Source: Vitis vinifera (taxonomy: Eukaryota > Streptophyta > Magnoliopsida > Vitales > Vitaceae). From it: a DNA stretch of 64,000 nucleotides. The notes beneath the pieces were generated by a model, which was not told where the DNA came from, did no database searches, and saw nothing but the letters and a program-made list of their open reading frames with translations. The position numbers and the translations under genes are program-made. Shown here piece by piece: positions 1 to 10,978 of the stretch; position 1 is the stretch's first letter, and the number at the start of each line of letters is the position of its first letter. Where the stretch lies: NCBI RefSeq assembly GCF_030704535.1, contig NC_081819.1, positions 21,982,001-22,046,000 of the forward strand, given 5' to 3'.

Positions 1-921
1 CTCTACGATAATATTGCCAACAAATTCTATCCAAGGAAACAAATAATGTAGAATCCTATCAAGCTCTTTACATTCCTTCATTTTAATTATTAAAATTTGA
101 TGACTTTTGCTTTAACACAGAAGAAATAAAAAAAGGCTGGACCCTAAAGTCAACTTCTTTGGGTGGACCACTGAACCACAAAAACTACTATCAGTTTGTC
201 TTTTTGACCCATGGGGACAAGAGGATCATCTTCAACCCCTTGTGGATACCTATATGGAAGGATGATCACTTCCAAGAGTGAAGGGTATCTAAGTGATGGG
301 CTCACCATGCAATTACAAAACAAAAGGTGAAATGGGTCCTACCACGTTGATACTCTCTTCCCAAAAAGTCAATTCATTTACATGGCTTATAAGCTTCCAA
401 TTTTCATAACAAGGAAACTGAGTCCCACAGACCATCCAATTTATGCATGGAGGAAATATGAGAGAAGCTAAAAGCCACACGAGCAGTCAGCAGTGACGTG
501 CAGAACAAAAATTTCTCTTCCTTTCTGCGTCCTCTCCCCATGTTTCTTTGCATTTTATGAAGTTTGAACTACCCTAATGAGACAATCACATGAAGTGATT
601 TAACCTTTTTTCCTTTGTAAAAGTAACCGATATGTATGAACACAGCCACTTGGCCTTTCCTCTTTGTAATGGACTCTTCACTTGGGTGTCTTTTCCATGG
701 GAGGGAATGAATTGATATAGACCAAACAAGTCAGAGTAGCATATATGGTGGACATCAAATTCAATGAATAAAGGTTCAAGATGGAAAGTAAAGTTGGAGT
801 CTGCTTTTCAGAAGTGTGGTTTGCTTTTCTGTCTTTTAGAGCTATCCTAGATATTATTGTGGAAACGTACAGTTTTCACTTCTAAGATCTCTGCATAAGG
901 GTAGGTATAAAATTAAGTTAC

Positions 922-1948
922 CTGGTTTAGCAGATTGTGTTTGGCAATCCACCTAATGATGTAACAGACACCATGTGAAGTGAAGAGGGCCAAGCAAATG
1001 TGCCCTAGCCATATATGATACTTGATGCTACCCTCTGAAGTGAGGCCAAAGAGTGGCAATATCGACGACCCACGAGCCACCGGAAAGAAGAGAAATGCAA
1101 GGACTATGTTCCCAGTTAGCCCTAGCCTCAGAGCTGCAGCGCCCAGCTTTGACACCCACCTGCGAAAGACAAACCAATTAATTAACAACCCCATTATCAG
1201 ACGCATAAGATATGAAGATTTTAAAATTAATGGACAAAGTTTCTTAATGGGTTCTCACAGTTTCTCCCCTTTCTTGGCTGCTGTAGCTTCGATACCTTGA
1301 AAACCGTTGTGGAGATACTCCCAAAACGACCAAACGAGAAGTGCAATGAACATCACAAAGAAGAGCAGCTCTGTCATTGAGACGATCCCTAGAGGGCCTT
1401 TCACAAGGGCAGGCTTCTTCCATACGGTCAATCGATCTTCTTTAGGGCTGCTGTTGATTCAAATTCATCATATCTTATCATCTCAAAAGGGGAAAAAAAA
1501 TGATAAATTCAAGAAGAAAAATCAGCGTATAATCACCTTATAGACTTATTATCGTTTAGTTTCTTTCCCAAATGGAGATATACACAGCCCAGGACAGCCG
1601 CAAATAGTACTGGAAATGTATAAATCAGCATGGTGGTACCTGCAAACATAAAATATATAGTATGAAAAGTCAGATATATTCGACGGATTTTGTTCGAGAA
1701 AGAAAAAGCTAGAGTAACAGAATTAAACTTATCGGTTTAAGAATCGAACCTTGTTGTCCAAAATACGTGGAATCAGTTTTTGCTCGGAGTTGAAGGAGCC
1801 ATTTTCCCCTGTAAGTATTAGTGGGCATCATCACCCACAACACAAGACAACCCAGGAAGATCACCAAGAGAAGCGGTCTCATGGCTGCTCGTACGGCTCT
1901 GATCGCTCCATCAGAGGAAGATGACTGCTGCTTCACCGTTGGATACAT
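922..1948 (-). CDS. FRO: Ferric reduction oxidase (FRO), 5' part of a gene cut by the window edge
   Basis: Ferric-chelate reductase of the plasma membrane; the family moves electrons from cytosolic NADPH through FAD and two haems to reduce Fe(III) chelates. Visible exons (minus strand): 1750-1948, 1537-1639, 1259-1447 (or 1450) and 922-1159, all with GT-AG borders and the same phases as the complete copy at 10,979-15,408. I start at the ATG at 1948. Exon 1 holds the N-terminal membrane anchor (IFLGCLVLWVMMPTNTY); exon 4 holds the first haem-binding helix with paired His. The reading frame is intact in all four exons. Positions 1-921 are intron 4; they align with the 3' part of intron 4 in the other copy. 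The FAD and NADPH exons must lie left of the window, so whether the gene is complete cannot be judged. Confidence 0.88.
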
Positions 1949-2027
1949 CACCTCTCTCTCTCTCGCTCACTCTATTACTGATCTCTCACTCAAAGCCTCT
2001 GTACCGAGAGTGTGAATGCAATGGCCA

Positions 2028-2227
2028 TATTTATAGAAAGAGAATTCGGGAGGAATGAATAAAAATAAAATAATAAAATAATAAAAATAAAAGCATGGAT
2101 CACGTCGGCTATAGTGCTTCTGGGTGCTGGTTAATTTTTGACATTGGGCTTACGTGGCAGCTATGTATTGGGTTTTGTCAAGTTGACAATGTTTAGCGGT
2201 CGAGGATGAAGTCAGTCATGACACGTG
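2028..2227 (-). promoter_or_regulatory. FRO copy 1 core promoter: TATA box and G-box
   Basis: On the minus strand a TATAAATA box lies at 2028-2035, about 80 bp upstream of the ATG. A perfect G-box CACGTG lies at 2222-2227 inside a block (about 2185-2280) that is nearly identical upstream of the second FRO gene. G-box and related E-box elements are known targets of the bHLH factors that control iron-deficiency genes. That role here is an inference from conservation and family knowledge. Confidence 0.6.
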
Positions 2228-2396
2228 GACGGTTTACTTTGCTCCGGTCGCATGAGTCACGCACTTCATGATTGCATCATCAAACGCTCTCATTTCATTC
2301 TGAATAGAATTTAATTAAATTCCGCGCATAAAATAAATCTTAAAAATACCTAAATGTGGAAGTTTAGGATCATGCGTACGGAGGATTACTTGTAAT

Positions 2397-3012
2397 CAAG
2401 GTTTAAAAAATATTGGCCAAATATCGGAAAAATCGTATATGGGTGAAATTTTGATTAAATTATTAATAATTTTAATTATTTAAATAAATTAATATTAATA
2501 GGAAAAATTATCACGACATATTTATAATAAAATTTTAAAAATTATATCTCTGATAAAATATTTTATATAAATCAATTTAATTTATATTTATTTAAAATGT
2601 AATAAAACATATTTTAATAACTTTTTTAATTTTTAAAATAAATGAATATAAATATATTAAAAGAATTTAAGTTAATTTTTTTTAATAAAAATTTGATAAA
2701 TATTATCTTTATTCATATTTATATTAATTATACTTTTAAAATAATTTTAATACGTATATTTTTTTATTTATTTTATCATTTTTATTTTTATTTTTATATT
2801 TTTTTATTTATTTTATCATTTTTAATTTTTTTTAAAAAATATTTTCATGAATTTTGAACTATTTTTGTTTTATCGATATTTTTGTCAAAATATTCACTGA
2901 TATTTTTGTCAAAATATTCATTGATATTTTTGTCAAAATATTCACTGATATTTTTAATATATTCGTAAAATCCAAGTATCAGTATCCATGTTTACTGATA
3001 TTTTAAACTTTG
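2397..3012. mobile_element. hAT-like non-autonomous transposon (MITE) with 8-bp TSD
   Basis: A 616-bp AT-rich element. It is flanked by a perfect 8-bp direct repeat CTTGTAAT (2389-2396 and 3013-3020). Its ends are imperfect inverted repeats: the left begins CAAGGTTTAAAAAATAT and the right, read inward, begins CAAAGTTTAAAATAT. The 8-bp target duplication and CAxxGTTTAAA-type termini fit the hAT superfamily. There is no transposase ORF, so it must be non-autonomous. It contains a 24-bp tandem repeat at 2875-2954. Confidence 0.7.
2875..2954. repeat. 24-bp tandem repeat, 3.3 copies
   Basis: Units start at 2875, 2899, 2923 and 2947 (partial). Each reads GATATTTTTGTC then AAAATATTCACT, with one C-to-T difference in the second copy. 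It lies inside the hAT-like element. Confidence 0.9.
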
Positions 3013-3020
3013 CTTGTAAT

Positions 3021-3773
3021 TTGATGAGGAAAGTTTATAGCAATATTTTAACTAACAACTAGAGGAGTGAATAGTTTTTTAAATATTTTTTAACTAAAAA
3101 ATGAAATAGTTTTAATTAGTTAATTATCTCCTTTGGAAGTGTCAAGAGCCATCATCAACTAGATACGGTGAATTTTTTATTTGGAAAACCACACATAATC
3201 TCACAGAGAAAGAAGACTTTGTGGATGTAAAAACTCCCTATGGGAGACCTCAGATTTGTTATATGAAAGAACAATATATGAATTTATTTTATGGATGCTA
3301 TTCCTAAATCTTACACTGTTGATCTTCAAGTTTACAACACAACACCATATGTGTTCTTAGTGGATCAATCATATCTCAGCATATGAGAAAATGCAAATTT
3401 CCTTCTTAATCCAACAAATGTAAAAACAAACATTTTTCGAGTGTTTTACAAATAAGAAGATGAATTAGGTTTTTTTTTTTTTTTTTTCAATATTCACATC
3501 AAAGAGGAAATCCTTTTTTAGGCAAATTATTTATAATGTAAAAAATCTAGTGGATGAGATTAAAATTCTTCCAAAATAAAGCCTCTAAAAATTAGAAAAT
3601 CAATGTTCCATAATTCTACAGAATTTTGCCATAAGCGCTTTAGACCCCTAGAGTGCAAGAGATGCTTGCAGAGTTCTTTTAAACATGTTTTAAAATATTT
3701 TAGCTCCGCTTAAAAACCTATTGTTCACACCACATCTTAACCAATTTTAATTTATTTTTCTCAAACTTTTCTA
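3021..3773. other. Intergenic, no gene seen
   Basis: AT-rich sequence between the hAT-like element and the Copia element, with a pure T-run near 3471-3488. I see no coding or RNA gene in it. Confidence 0.5.
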
Positions 3774-4150
3774 TGTTGGGCTTTGTGGAGCCTAGTTTTG
3801 TTTGATCCGGTTTGACGACCCGACCTGAATAATATTGCATGGCTTTTTTAATGGGAGATTTATTGAGGCATGTTGGGCCCATTTAGCCCATTGTGGAACC
3901 ACCTTTTGTAATTAGGGTTTTTTAGTATGGTAGGGTTGCTGTGCTATATATATATAGAGAATATTGTAGCCGCCAAGTCGTACTCTGTATTCTTCCCTGA
4001 TAATAGTGATATCCCTGCAACTCCGTGGATGTAGGCAAATTGCCGAACCACGTAAATACTGTCTTGTGCTTGTGATTGTTTTTCTTTGGCGTGTGTTTTT
4101 TCTCTAATTTTTGTTTCTCACGGGTTGGGAATTCGGTTTAATTCCCTACA
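3774..4150 (+). repeat. 5' LTR of the Copia element
   Basis: 377 bp, starting TGTTGGGC and ending TTCCCTACA. It carries a TATATATATATA stretch near 3944-3955 that could act as the promoter TATA region. Confidence 0.96.
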
Positions 4151-4152
4151 AC

Positions 4153-4164
4153 TGGTATCAGAGC
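4153..4164 (+). other. Primer-binding site (initiator Met-tRNA type)
   Basis: TGGTATCAGAGC begins two bases after the 5' LTR. It is the standard complement to the 3' end of plant initiator methionine tRNA used by Copia elements. Confidence 0.93.
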
Positions 4165-4189
4165 CTAGGGTTAGGTTTGAGTGGGAGCA

Positions 4190-7100
4190 ATGGCAGAGGA
4201 AGCAGGAAAGGCGTCTGGAATAGAAAAGTTTGATGGCACAGACTTTGCGTATTGAAGGATGCAGATTGAAGATTATCTCTATGGGAGGAAATTGTATCTG
4301 CCTCTTTTGGGGACAAAACCTGAGAGTATGAAGGTTGAGGAATGGGCGCTTCTTGACAGACAGGTTCTAGGAGTTATTAGGTTAACTCTGTCTAGGTCTG
4401 TTGCACACAATGTTGTAAAGGAGAAGACCACAGCAGATCTGATGAAGACTTTGTCCGGTATGTATGAAAAGCCGTCCGCAAACAATAAGGTGCATCTGAT
4501 GAAGAAATTGTTCAATTTGAAGATGGCAGAGAATCCATCAGTAGCACAACATCTGAATGAATTTAATACAATCACAAATCAATTGTCATCTGTAGAAATT
4601 GATTTTGATGATGAGATTCGTGCTCTGATCGTCTTGGCTTCTTTGCCAAACAGTTGGGAGGCAATGAGGATGGCAGTAAGCAATTCTACAGGAAAGGAAA
4701 AGCTCAAGTACAATGATATACGAGATTTAATTATGGCTGAGGAGATTCACCGAAGAGATGCAGGTGAAACCTCAGGATCTGGTTCTGCCCTAAACCTTGA
4801 GACAAGAGGCAGAGGTAATAATAGAAATTCAAATCAGGGTAGATCAAATTCCAGAAATTCTAATCGGAACAGAAGCAAATCTAGATCAGGCCAACAAGTA
4901 CAATGCTGGAATTGTGGGAAAACAGGTCACTTTAAAAGGCAATGCAAAAGCCCTAAGAAGAAGAATGAAGATGATTCTGCTAATGTTGTAACAGAAGAGG
5001 TACAAGATGCATTACTTCTTGCAGTAGACAGTCCACTTGATGATTGGGTTTTGGATTCAGGAGCTTCGTTTCATACCACTCCACACCGAGAAATCATACA
5101 GAATTATGTTGCAGGTGATTTTGGTAAGGTGTATTTGGCTGATGGTTCAGCCTTGGATGTTGTGGGTCTGGGAGACGTCCGGATATCATTGCCCAATGGG
5201 TCTGTTTGGTTACTGGAGAAGGTTCGACATATTCCTGACCTGAGGAGGAATCTGATTTCTGTTGGACAACTTGATGATGAAGGACATGCAATACTATTTG
5301 TTGGTGGTACTTGGAAGGTTACAAAGGGAGCTAGGGTATTGGCTCGTGGAAAGAAGACTAGCACTCTGTATATGACCTCATGTCCAAGAGACACAATTGC
5401 AGTTGCTGATGCAAGTACTGATACAAGCCTATGACAACGCAGACTTGGTCACATGAGTGAGAAAGGGATGAAGATGTTGCTGTCAAAAGGAAAACTACCA
5501 GAATTGAAGTCCATTGATTTTGACATGTGTGAAAGTTGCATCTTAGGAAAGCAAAAAAAGGTGAGCTTCTTGAAAACTGGCAGGACACCGAAGACTGAAA
5601 AATTGGAACTAGTACACACTGATTTGTGGGGGCCTTCTCCGGTTGCATCCCTAGGAGGTTCAAGGTACTACATCACCTTTATTGATGACTCAAGTAGAAA
5701 GGTATGGGTTTATTTTCTGAAAAATAAATCTGATGTATTTGTAACTTTTAAGAAGTGGAAGGCCATGGTTGAGACAGAAACATGTTTGGAAGTAAAATGT
5801 TTGAGGTCAGATAATGGAGGAGAGTACATAGATGGAGGATTCAGTGAGTATTGTGCTACACAGGGAATTAGGATGGAGAAGACCATTCCTGGGACACCAC
5901 AGCAGAATGGTGTGGCTGAGCGCATGAATAGAACTCTCAATGAGCGTGCTAGAAGTATGAGGTTGCATGCTGGACTACCAAAAACTTTTTGAGCTGATGC
6001 TGTTAGCACTGCAGCTTACCTGATAAACCGAGGACCATCAGTTCCCATGGAGTTCAGACTTCCTGAGGAGGTTTGGAGCGGTAAAGAGGTGAAGTTTTCA
6101 TATTTAAAAGTTTTTTGTTGTGTTTCTTATGTTCATATTGATTCTGATGCTCGTAGTAAACTTGATGCAAAGTTAAAAATATGTTTTTTCATTGGCTATG
6201 GTGATGAGAAATTTGGCTATAGGTTTTGGGATGAATAAAACAGGAAAATCATCAGAAGTAGAAATGTGATATTTAATGAACAGGTTATGTACAAGGATAG
6301 GTCAACTGTAACGTCAGATGTTACAGAGATAGATCAAAAGAAATCTGAGTTTGTCAACTTAGATGAATTGACTGAAAGTACTGTCCAAAAAGGGGGTGAA
6401 GAAGATAAGGAGAATGTAAATTCACAGGTAGATTTGAGTACACCTGTAGCTGAAGTTCGCAGATCTTCCAGGAACATTAGACCTCTGCAACGTTATTCAC
6501 CTGTTTTAAATTATCTCCTGTTGACTGATGGTGTCAGAGTGTTATGATGAAGCCTTGCAAGATGAGAATTCAAGCAAGTGGGAGTTAGCCATGAAGGATG
6601 AGATGGATTCCCTATTGGGGAATCAGACATGGGAACTGACTGAATTGCCAGTAGGAAAGAAGGCTTTGCACAACAAGTGGGTATACAGAATAAAGAATGA
6701 GCATGATGGTAGCAAACGTTACAAGGCCAGATTAGTTGTTAAAGGGTTCCAGCAGAAGGAGGGCATTGACTACACAGAGATATTTTCTCCAGTTGTGAAG
6801 ATGTCAACAATTAGACTTGTACTTGGAATGGTGGCTGCAGAAAACTTACATCTTGAGCAGTTAGATGTGAAGACAGCATTCCTTCATGGTGACTTGGAGA
6901 AAGACCTTTACATGATTCAACCAGAAGGGTTCATTGTTCAGGGACAAGAGAATCTAGTCTGCAAACTGAGAAAGAGCTTGTATGGCCTTAAACAAGCTCC
7001 TAGACAGTGGTACAAGAAGTTTGACAATTTTATGCATAGAATTGGGTTCAAGAGATATGAAGCTGATCACTGTTGCTATTTTAAGTCCTTTGACAATTCT

Positions 7101-8081
7101 TATATCATATTACTATTGTATGTGGATGATATGCTTATTGCAGGGTCTGACATTGAGAAGATTAATAATCTGAAGAAGCAATTGTCCAAACAGTCTGCAA
7201 TGAAGGATTTGGGAGCTGCAAAGCAAATCCTTTGTATGAGAATCATTAGAGACAAGGCTAATGGTACATTGAAGCTTTCACAGTCAGAGTATGTGAAGAA
7301 AGTTCTCAGCAGGTTCAACATGAATGAAGCTAAACCAGTGAGCACACCCTTGGGTAGTCATTTCAAACTAAGCAAAGAACAGTCACCAAAGACAGAAGAA
7401 GAAAGGGACCATATGAGCAAGGTGCCCTATGCCTCAGCTATTGGCAGCTTGATGTATGCTATGGTGTGTACAAGGCCAAACATTGCACATGCAGTGGGAG
7501 TTGTGAGCAGATTCATGAGTAGGCCTGGAAAGCAGCATTGGGAGGCAGTCAAGTGGATTTTAAGATATCTGAAGGGTTCATTAGATACATGTTTTTGCTT
7601 CACAGGTGCAAGTTTGAAACTGCAGGGTTATGTAGATGCTGATTTTGCTGGTGATATTGATAGTAGAAAGAGTACTACTGGGTTTGTTTTTACTCTAGGT
7701 GGTACAGCTATATCATGGACTTCAAATCTACAGAAGATTGTTACTTTGTCTACTACAGAAGCTGAGTATGTTGCAGCAACTGAAGCTGGAAAGGAGATGA
7801 TTTGGCTACATGGTTTCTTAGATGAATTGGGTAAGAAGCAGGAAATGGGCATTCTACACAGTGACAGTCAGAGTGCAATTTTTCTTGCCAAAAATTCGGC
7901 TTTTCATTCAAAGTCGAAACATATACAAATAAAATACCACTTTATCCGTTATCTTGTTGAGGATAAACTGGTAATACTTGAGAAGATTTGTGGATCTAAG
8001 AACCCTGCAGACATGTTGACTAAGGGTGTCACTATTGAGAAGTTGAAGCTGTGCGCATCTTCAATTGGTCTTCTAGCTTGA
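4190..8081 (+). pseudogene. Copia gag-pol polyprotein, interrupted by four stops and one frameshift
   Basis: The start ATG at 4190 opens one frame that runs through gag and the start of pol. Seen in order: gag; a CCHC zinc knuckle (CWNCGKTGHFKRQC, about 4903-4945); protease motif LDSGASF (about 5050); GAG-pre-integrase and integrase core with the D, D, E residues in HTDLWG, SDNGGEY and NGVAERMN (5453-5992); reverse transcriptase with LLYVDDMLIAG (about 7115-7145); RNase H with DADFAGD, TEAEYVA and HSDSQSA. Breaks: TGA at 4253-4255, 5432-5434 and 5990-5992, TAA at 6236-6238, and a small indel near 6528-6547 that shifts the frame. From 6528 to 8081 the RT/RNase H frame is open for 517 codons. 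No complete polyprotein can be made. Confidence 0.95.
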
Positions 8082-8173
8082 GGACAGGAGGATGAGTTGT
8101 AGGGATGAGGGATCGTTTCTTGGAGGATAGCGGTTTGATGTTGGTGATTGGACTAGTCTCCAAGTGGGAGATT

Positions 8174-8549
8174 TGTTGGGCTTTGTGGAGTCTAGTTTTG
8201 TTTGATCTGGTTTGACGACCCAACCCGAATAATATTGCATGGCTTTTTTAATGGGAGATTTATTGAGGCATGTTGGGCCCATTTAGCCCATTGTGGAACC
8301 ACCTTTTGTAATTAGGGTTTTTTAGTATGGTAGGGTTGTCGTGCTATATATATATAGAGAATATTGTAGCCGCCAAGTCGTACTCTGTATTCTTCCCTGA
8401 TAATAGTGATATCCCTGCAACTCCGTGGATGTAGGCAAATTGCCGAACCACGTAAATATTGTCTTGTGCGTGTGATTGTTTTTCTTTAGCGTGTGTTTTT
8501 CTTTAATTTTTGTTTCTCACGAGTTGGGAATTCGGTTTAATTCCCTACA
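8174..8549 (+). repeat. 3' LTR of the Copia element
   Basis: 376 bp, starting TGTTGGGC and ending TTCCCTACA. The purine-rich AAGTGGGAGA just upstream (about 8163-8172) is the likely polypurine tract. Confidence 0.95.
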
Positions 8550-8653
8550 TTCTATACTTATTTATGTTATCACGGTTGATCAAACGATAACTATAGAATC
8601 TTTCTATACTTATTTGTGTTATCACGATTGATCAAACGATAACTATAGAATCT
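8550..8653. repeat. 52-bp tandem duplication next to the Copia insertion
   Basis: Copy 1 is 8550-8601 and copy 2 is 8602-8653, differing at only two positions by eye. The first copy begins exactly at the right-hand target duplication TTCTA. Confidence 0.85.
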
Positions 8654-8944
8654 TCAATGGAGAGTGAAACACAATCCACAAAAGTCATAACAAAAAATAT
8701 TTAGAGTGAAGTTGCCAATTTTAAATCACATAGTCTAATGTAGCAACGATGTCCCACTTTGACAATTTTGTGACAAAACAAAAATTATATAAACCCCTAA
8801 GAAGTTTACAAATTACTCAATGACACTCATCTAAATAAAACATTCGTTGTCATGCATATGGTGACTAAAACACATCTAAAAGTCCTTAGCCTCTTGGGCT
8901 CGTGGAGCGGTAAGTTGGAGCCTCGCACACTTAGGGTCCTCAAG
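8654..8944. other. Intergenic, no gene seen
   Basis: Moderately AT-rich sequence between the 52-bp repeat and the duplicated repeat at 8.95 kb. Nothing recognisable in it. Confidence 0.4.
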
Positions 8945-10685
8945 TCCCTTCTAGTTGGAATTCAGGTAGTTGGAACCCAAACCCTTAACCTGCGTGGTGT
9001 CCACACGCATCCTGTGAGAAGGGCCCCCACGAGTCTAACAATCATTTACAAAATTAAAATTAGTTTTATTTAATTTTTTTAACTCCTTTGATTTGGTCCA
9101 ACAACCAATAAGCAGTCATGAGATCCATTTGCTATTGCATCCTTTCACTAGATAATCAGGCCGTTCCATACTTGAGAGATCAACCTGTTGCACCCGTCAC
9201 CGACCTCCATCTGTTGCTACCACACATAAAGATCGACCTGCTACACCCTTCACTGACTTCCATCTGTTGCAGTCTTTTTTCGAGTTCTGCTACAGCCCTG
9301 CACCCTTCATCGAGTCGAGCTTCATCTGTTGCAGTCTTCTTCTCAGCTCTGTTGCATACTTGCATCCTTGTACCCTTGGTAGAGCTGAACTCCATCTGTT
9401 GTAGTCTTCTTCTCGGTCCCATTCCAAGTCCTTTGCAATCTTTCTTTTTCTAATGGCTTCAAAATTCATGAGTTGTATTATGTCTCACCAAAGGAATGCA
9501 CTATTGTATCCTGAAGGTGGGACACTGGTTCTCTTCTGTATTGAGTTTCATCTTTGAGAATGACAGATCTACTTTAAGGACGGTACTATCGCACCTCAGC
9601 TAGTTTAATCCAATAAGCATCATATTTCAGTTTGTTTTGTTTTTTATTAGTTTGGTTTTGAGTTAGGTCAAGTTGCTTGAATTACTTTCTTAGAACTCTT
9701 GAACTGTTAGGCCTAAGGCCTAATTTTAGGAAAAAGTAACTTTGGTCGTGGGGACTTAGCCCGAATTTGTAGGCTTTTGATTAGGCTTACAAAAAATACA
9801 TATAAAATCCAATTTTATATGTACTTCCTATAGTAAATGAAATTCTAGTGGGAATCAGAGTAGCTTGAACCTGAAACCCTGAATGTTTGTCATGTTCACG
9901 CGCATCCTGCTCTTTTTCAAGATCCATTTGTTGTTGCATCCTTTCATCAGATAATCAGGCCTTTCTATACTCGGGAGATCGATCTACTACTGCCATACAT
10001 AGAGATCGAACTGATACACCCTTCACTGACCTCCAATTGTTGTAGTCTTTTTCTGAGTTCTGTTGCAGCCCTGCACCCTTGACTGAGCTGCCACTCACAA
10101 TTGTACCCTTCATTGACCTCTATCTACTGTAGTCTTTTTCCGAGTTCTGCTGCAGCCTTGCACCTTTCATCGAGTCGAGCTCCATCTGTTGCAGTCTTCT
10201 TCTCAATTTTGCTACAGCCTTGCACCCTTCACCGAGCTAAGCTCCATCTGCTGTAGTCTTCTTCTCAATTTTGTTGTATCCACTACCCTTCTACAGCCAG
10301 CCGTACCTTTGTAGCATCCAAGCCTATTGTAGTAACAATCCCATTCTGAGTCCTCTACAGTCTTTTCTTTTTCTAACGACGTCAAAACTTTGAGTTGTAT
10401 CGTTTCTCACCAAAGGAGTGAACCTTAAGCCAAAGTTTCTGAGTGTTGTATCTTAGAGGTAGGACACTAGTTGCCTTGAGGTTCATCTTAGAGGAGAGGA
10501 GATCTACTTTAAGGATAGTGTCACACTTCAGCCAATTTAAGAAATAGGCGTAAGGCCTCTTAAACCAATAGGCGTAAGGCCCAATTTTAAGAAATAGTAA
10601 CTTTGGTTGTAGGAACCTATAGCCAGAGTTTGTGGGCTTTTGATTAGGCTTACAAAAAACACATAAAATCAAATTTTATACATAC
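8945..10685. repeat. Unclassified repeat present as two tandem copies
   Basis: Copy A (about 8951-9844) and copy B (about 9845-10685) share landmarks in the same order: CTAGTxGGAAT; a CACACGCATCCTG-like site; AGATCCATTTG (9121 and 9920); a tract of short degenerate repeats containing CATCTGTTGCAGTC; and an end block GTAACTTTGGTxGT. The offset changes from 894 to 799 because copy A has about 95 extra bases near 9015-9120. Within each copy, roughly 53-70-bp subunits recur (for example at 9208, 9261, 9323 and 9393). No protein is conserved between copies, and I cannot assign a class. Confidence 0.7.
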
Positions 10686-10978
10686 ATTGTGTAATAAGCA
10701 AAAAATTTGTGTTCAAGCTTCGAAAATTTTCAACATTGAAATCCTCAATATTCACACATTTAGTGATGAGACATATTGGTCAAAAAAAAGAAGAAGGATA
10801 ATCTCCAAAGCAATTCAAATTTTATTTTCTTCAATTTTGCAATTGCAGGTGGAAAGAAAAGGAAAGGAGAGAAAAGGAGAGAAAAATACAAGAAAACCAC
10901 AACTACTAGTATTGCTTACACTATTAATCCACTATACACCTCCATCGTTGTGTGCATGCTGAAGATTTTTAGAGTAAA
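10686..10978. other. 3' flank of the second FRO gene, no gene seen
   Basis: Mixed sequence between the duplicated repeat and the FRO stop codon, with a purine-rich patch (10850-10890). Its minus strand should contain the FRO 3' UTR and poly(A) site, which I cannot place exactly. Confidence 0.4.

Larger units (their letters stand above)
3774..8549 (+). mobile_element. Ty1/Copia LTR retrotransposon, full length but decayed
   Basis: A 4,776-bp element with two LTRs (3774-4150 and 8174-8549) that start TG and end CA. A perfect 5-bp target duplication TTCTA flanks it (3769-3773 and 8550-8554). A primer-binding site follows the 5' LTR and a purine-rich tract precedes the 3' LTR. Domain order gag, protease, integrase, reverse transcriptase, RNase H is the Copia order, and the protein resembles the TNT1-94-type polyproteins common in grape. 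By eye the LTRs differ by 11 substitutions (10 transitions) and one indel, about 97% identity, so the insertion is fairly recent. It cannot move on its own because the polyprotein is broken. Confidence 0.96.

Noticed and set aside
1022..1543. Plus-strand ORFs over FRO copy 1
   Set aside because: They are antisense shadows of FRO exons 3 and 4.
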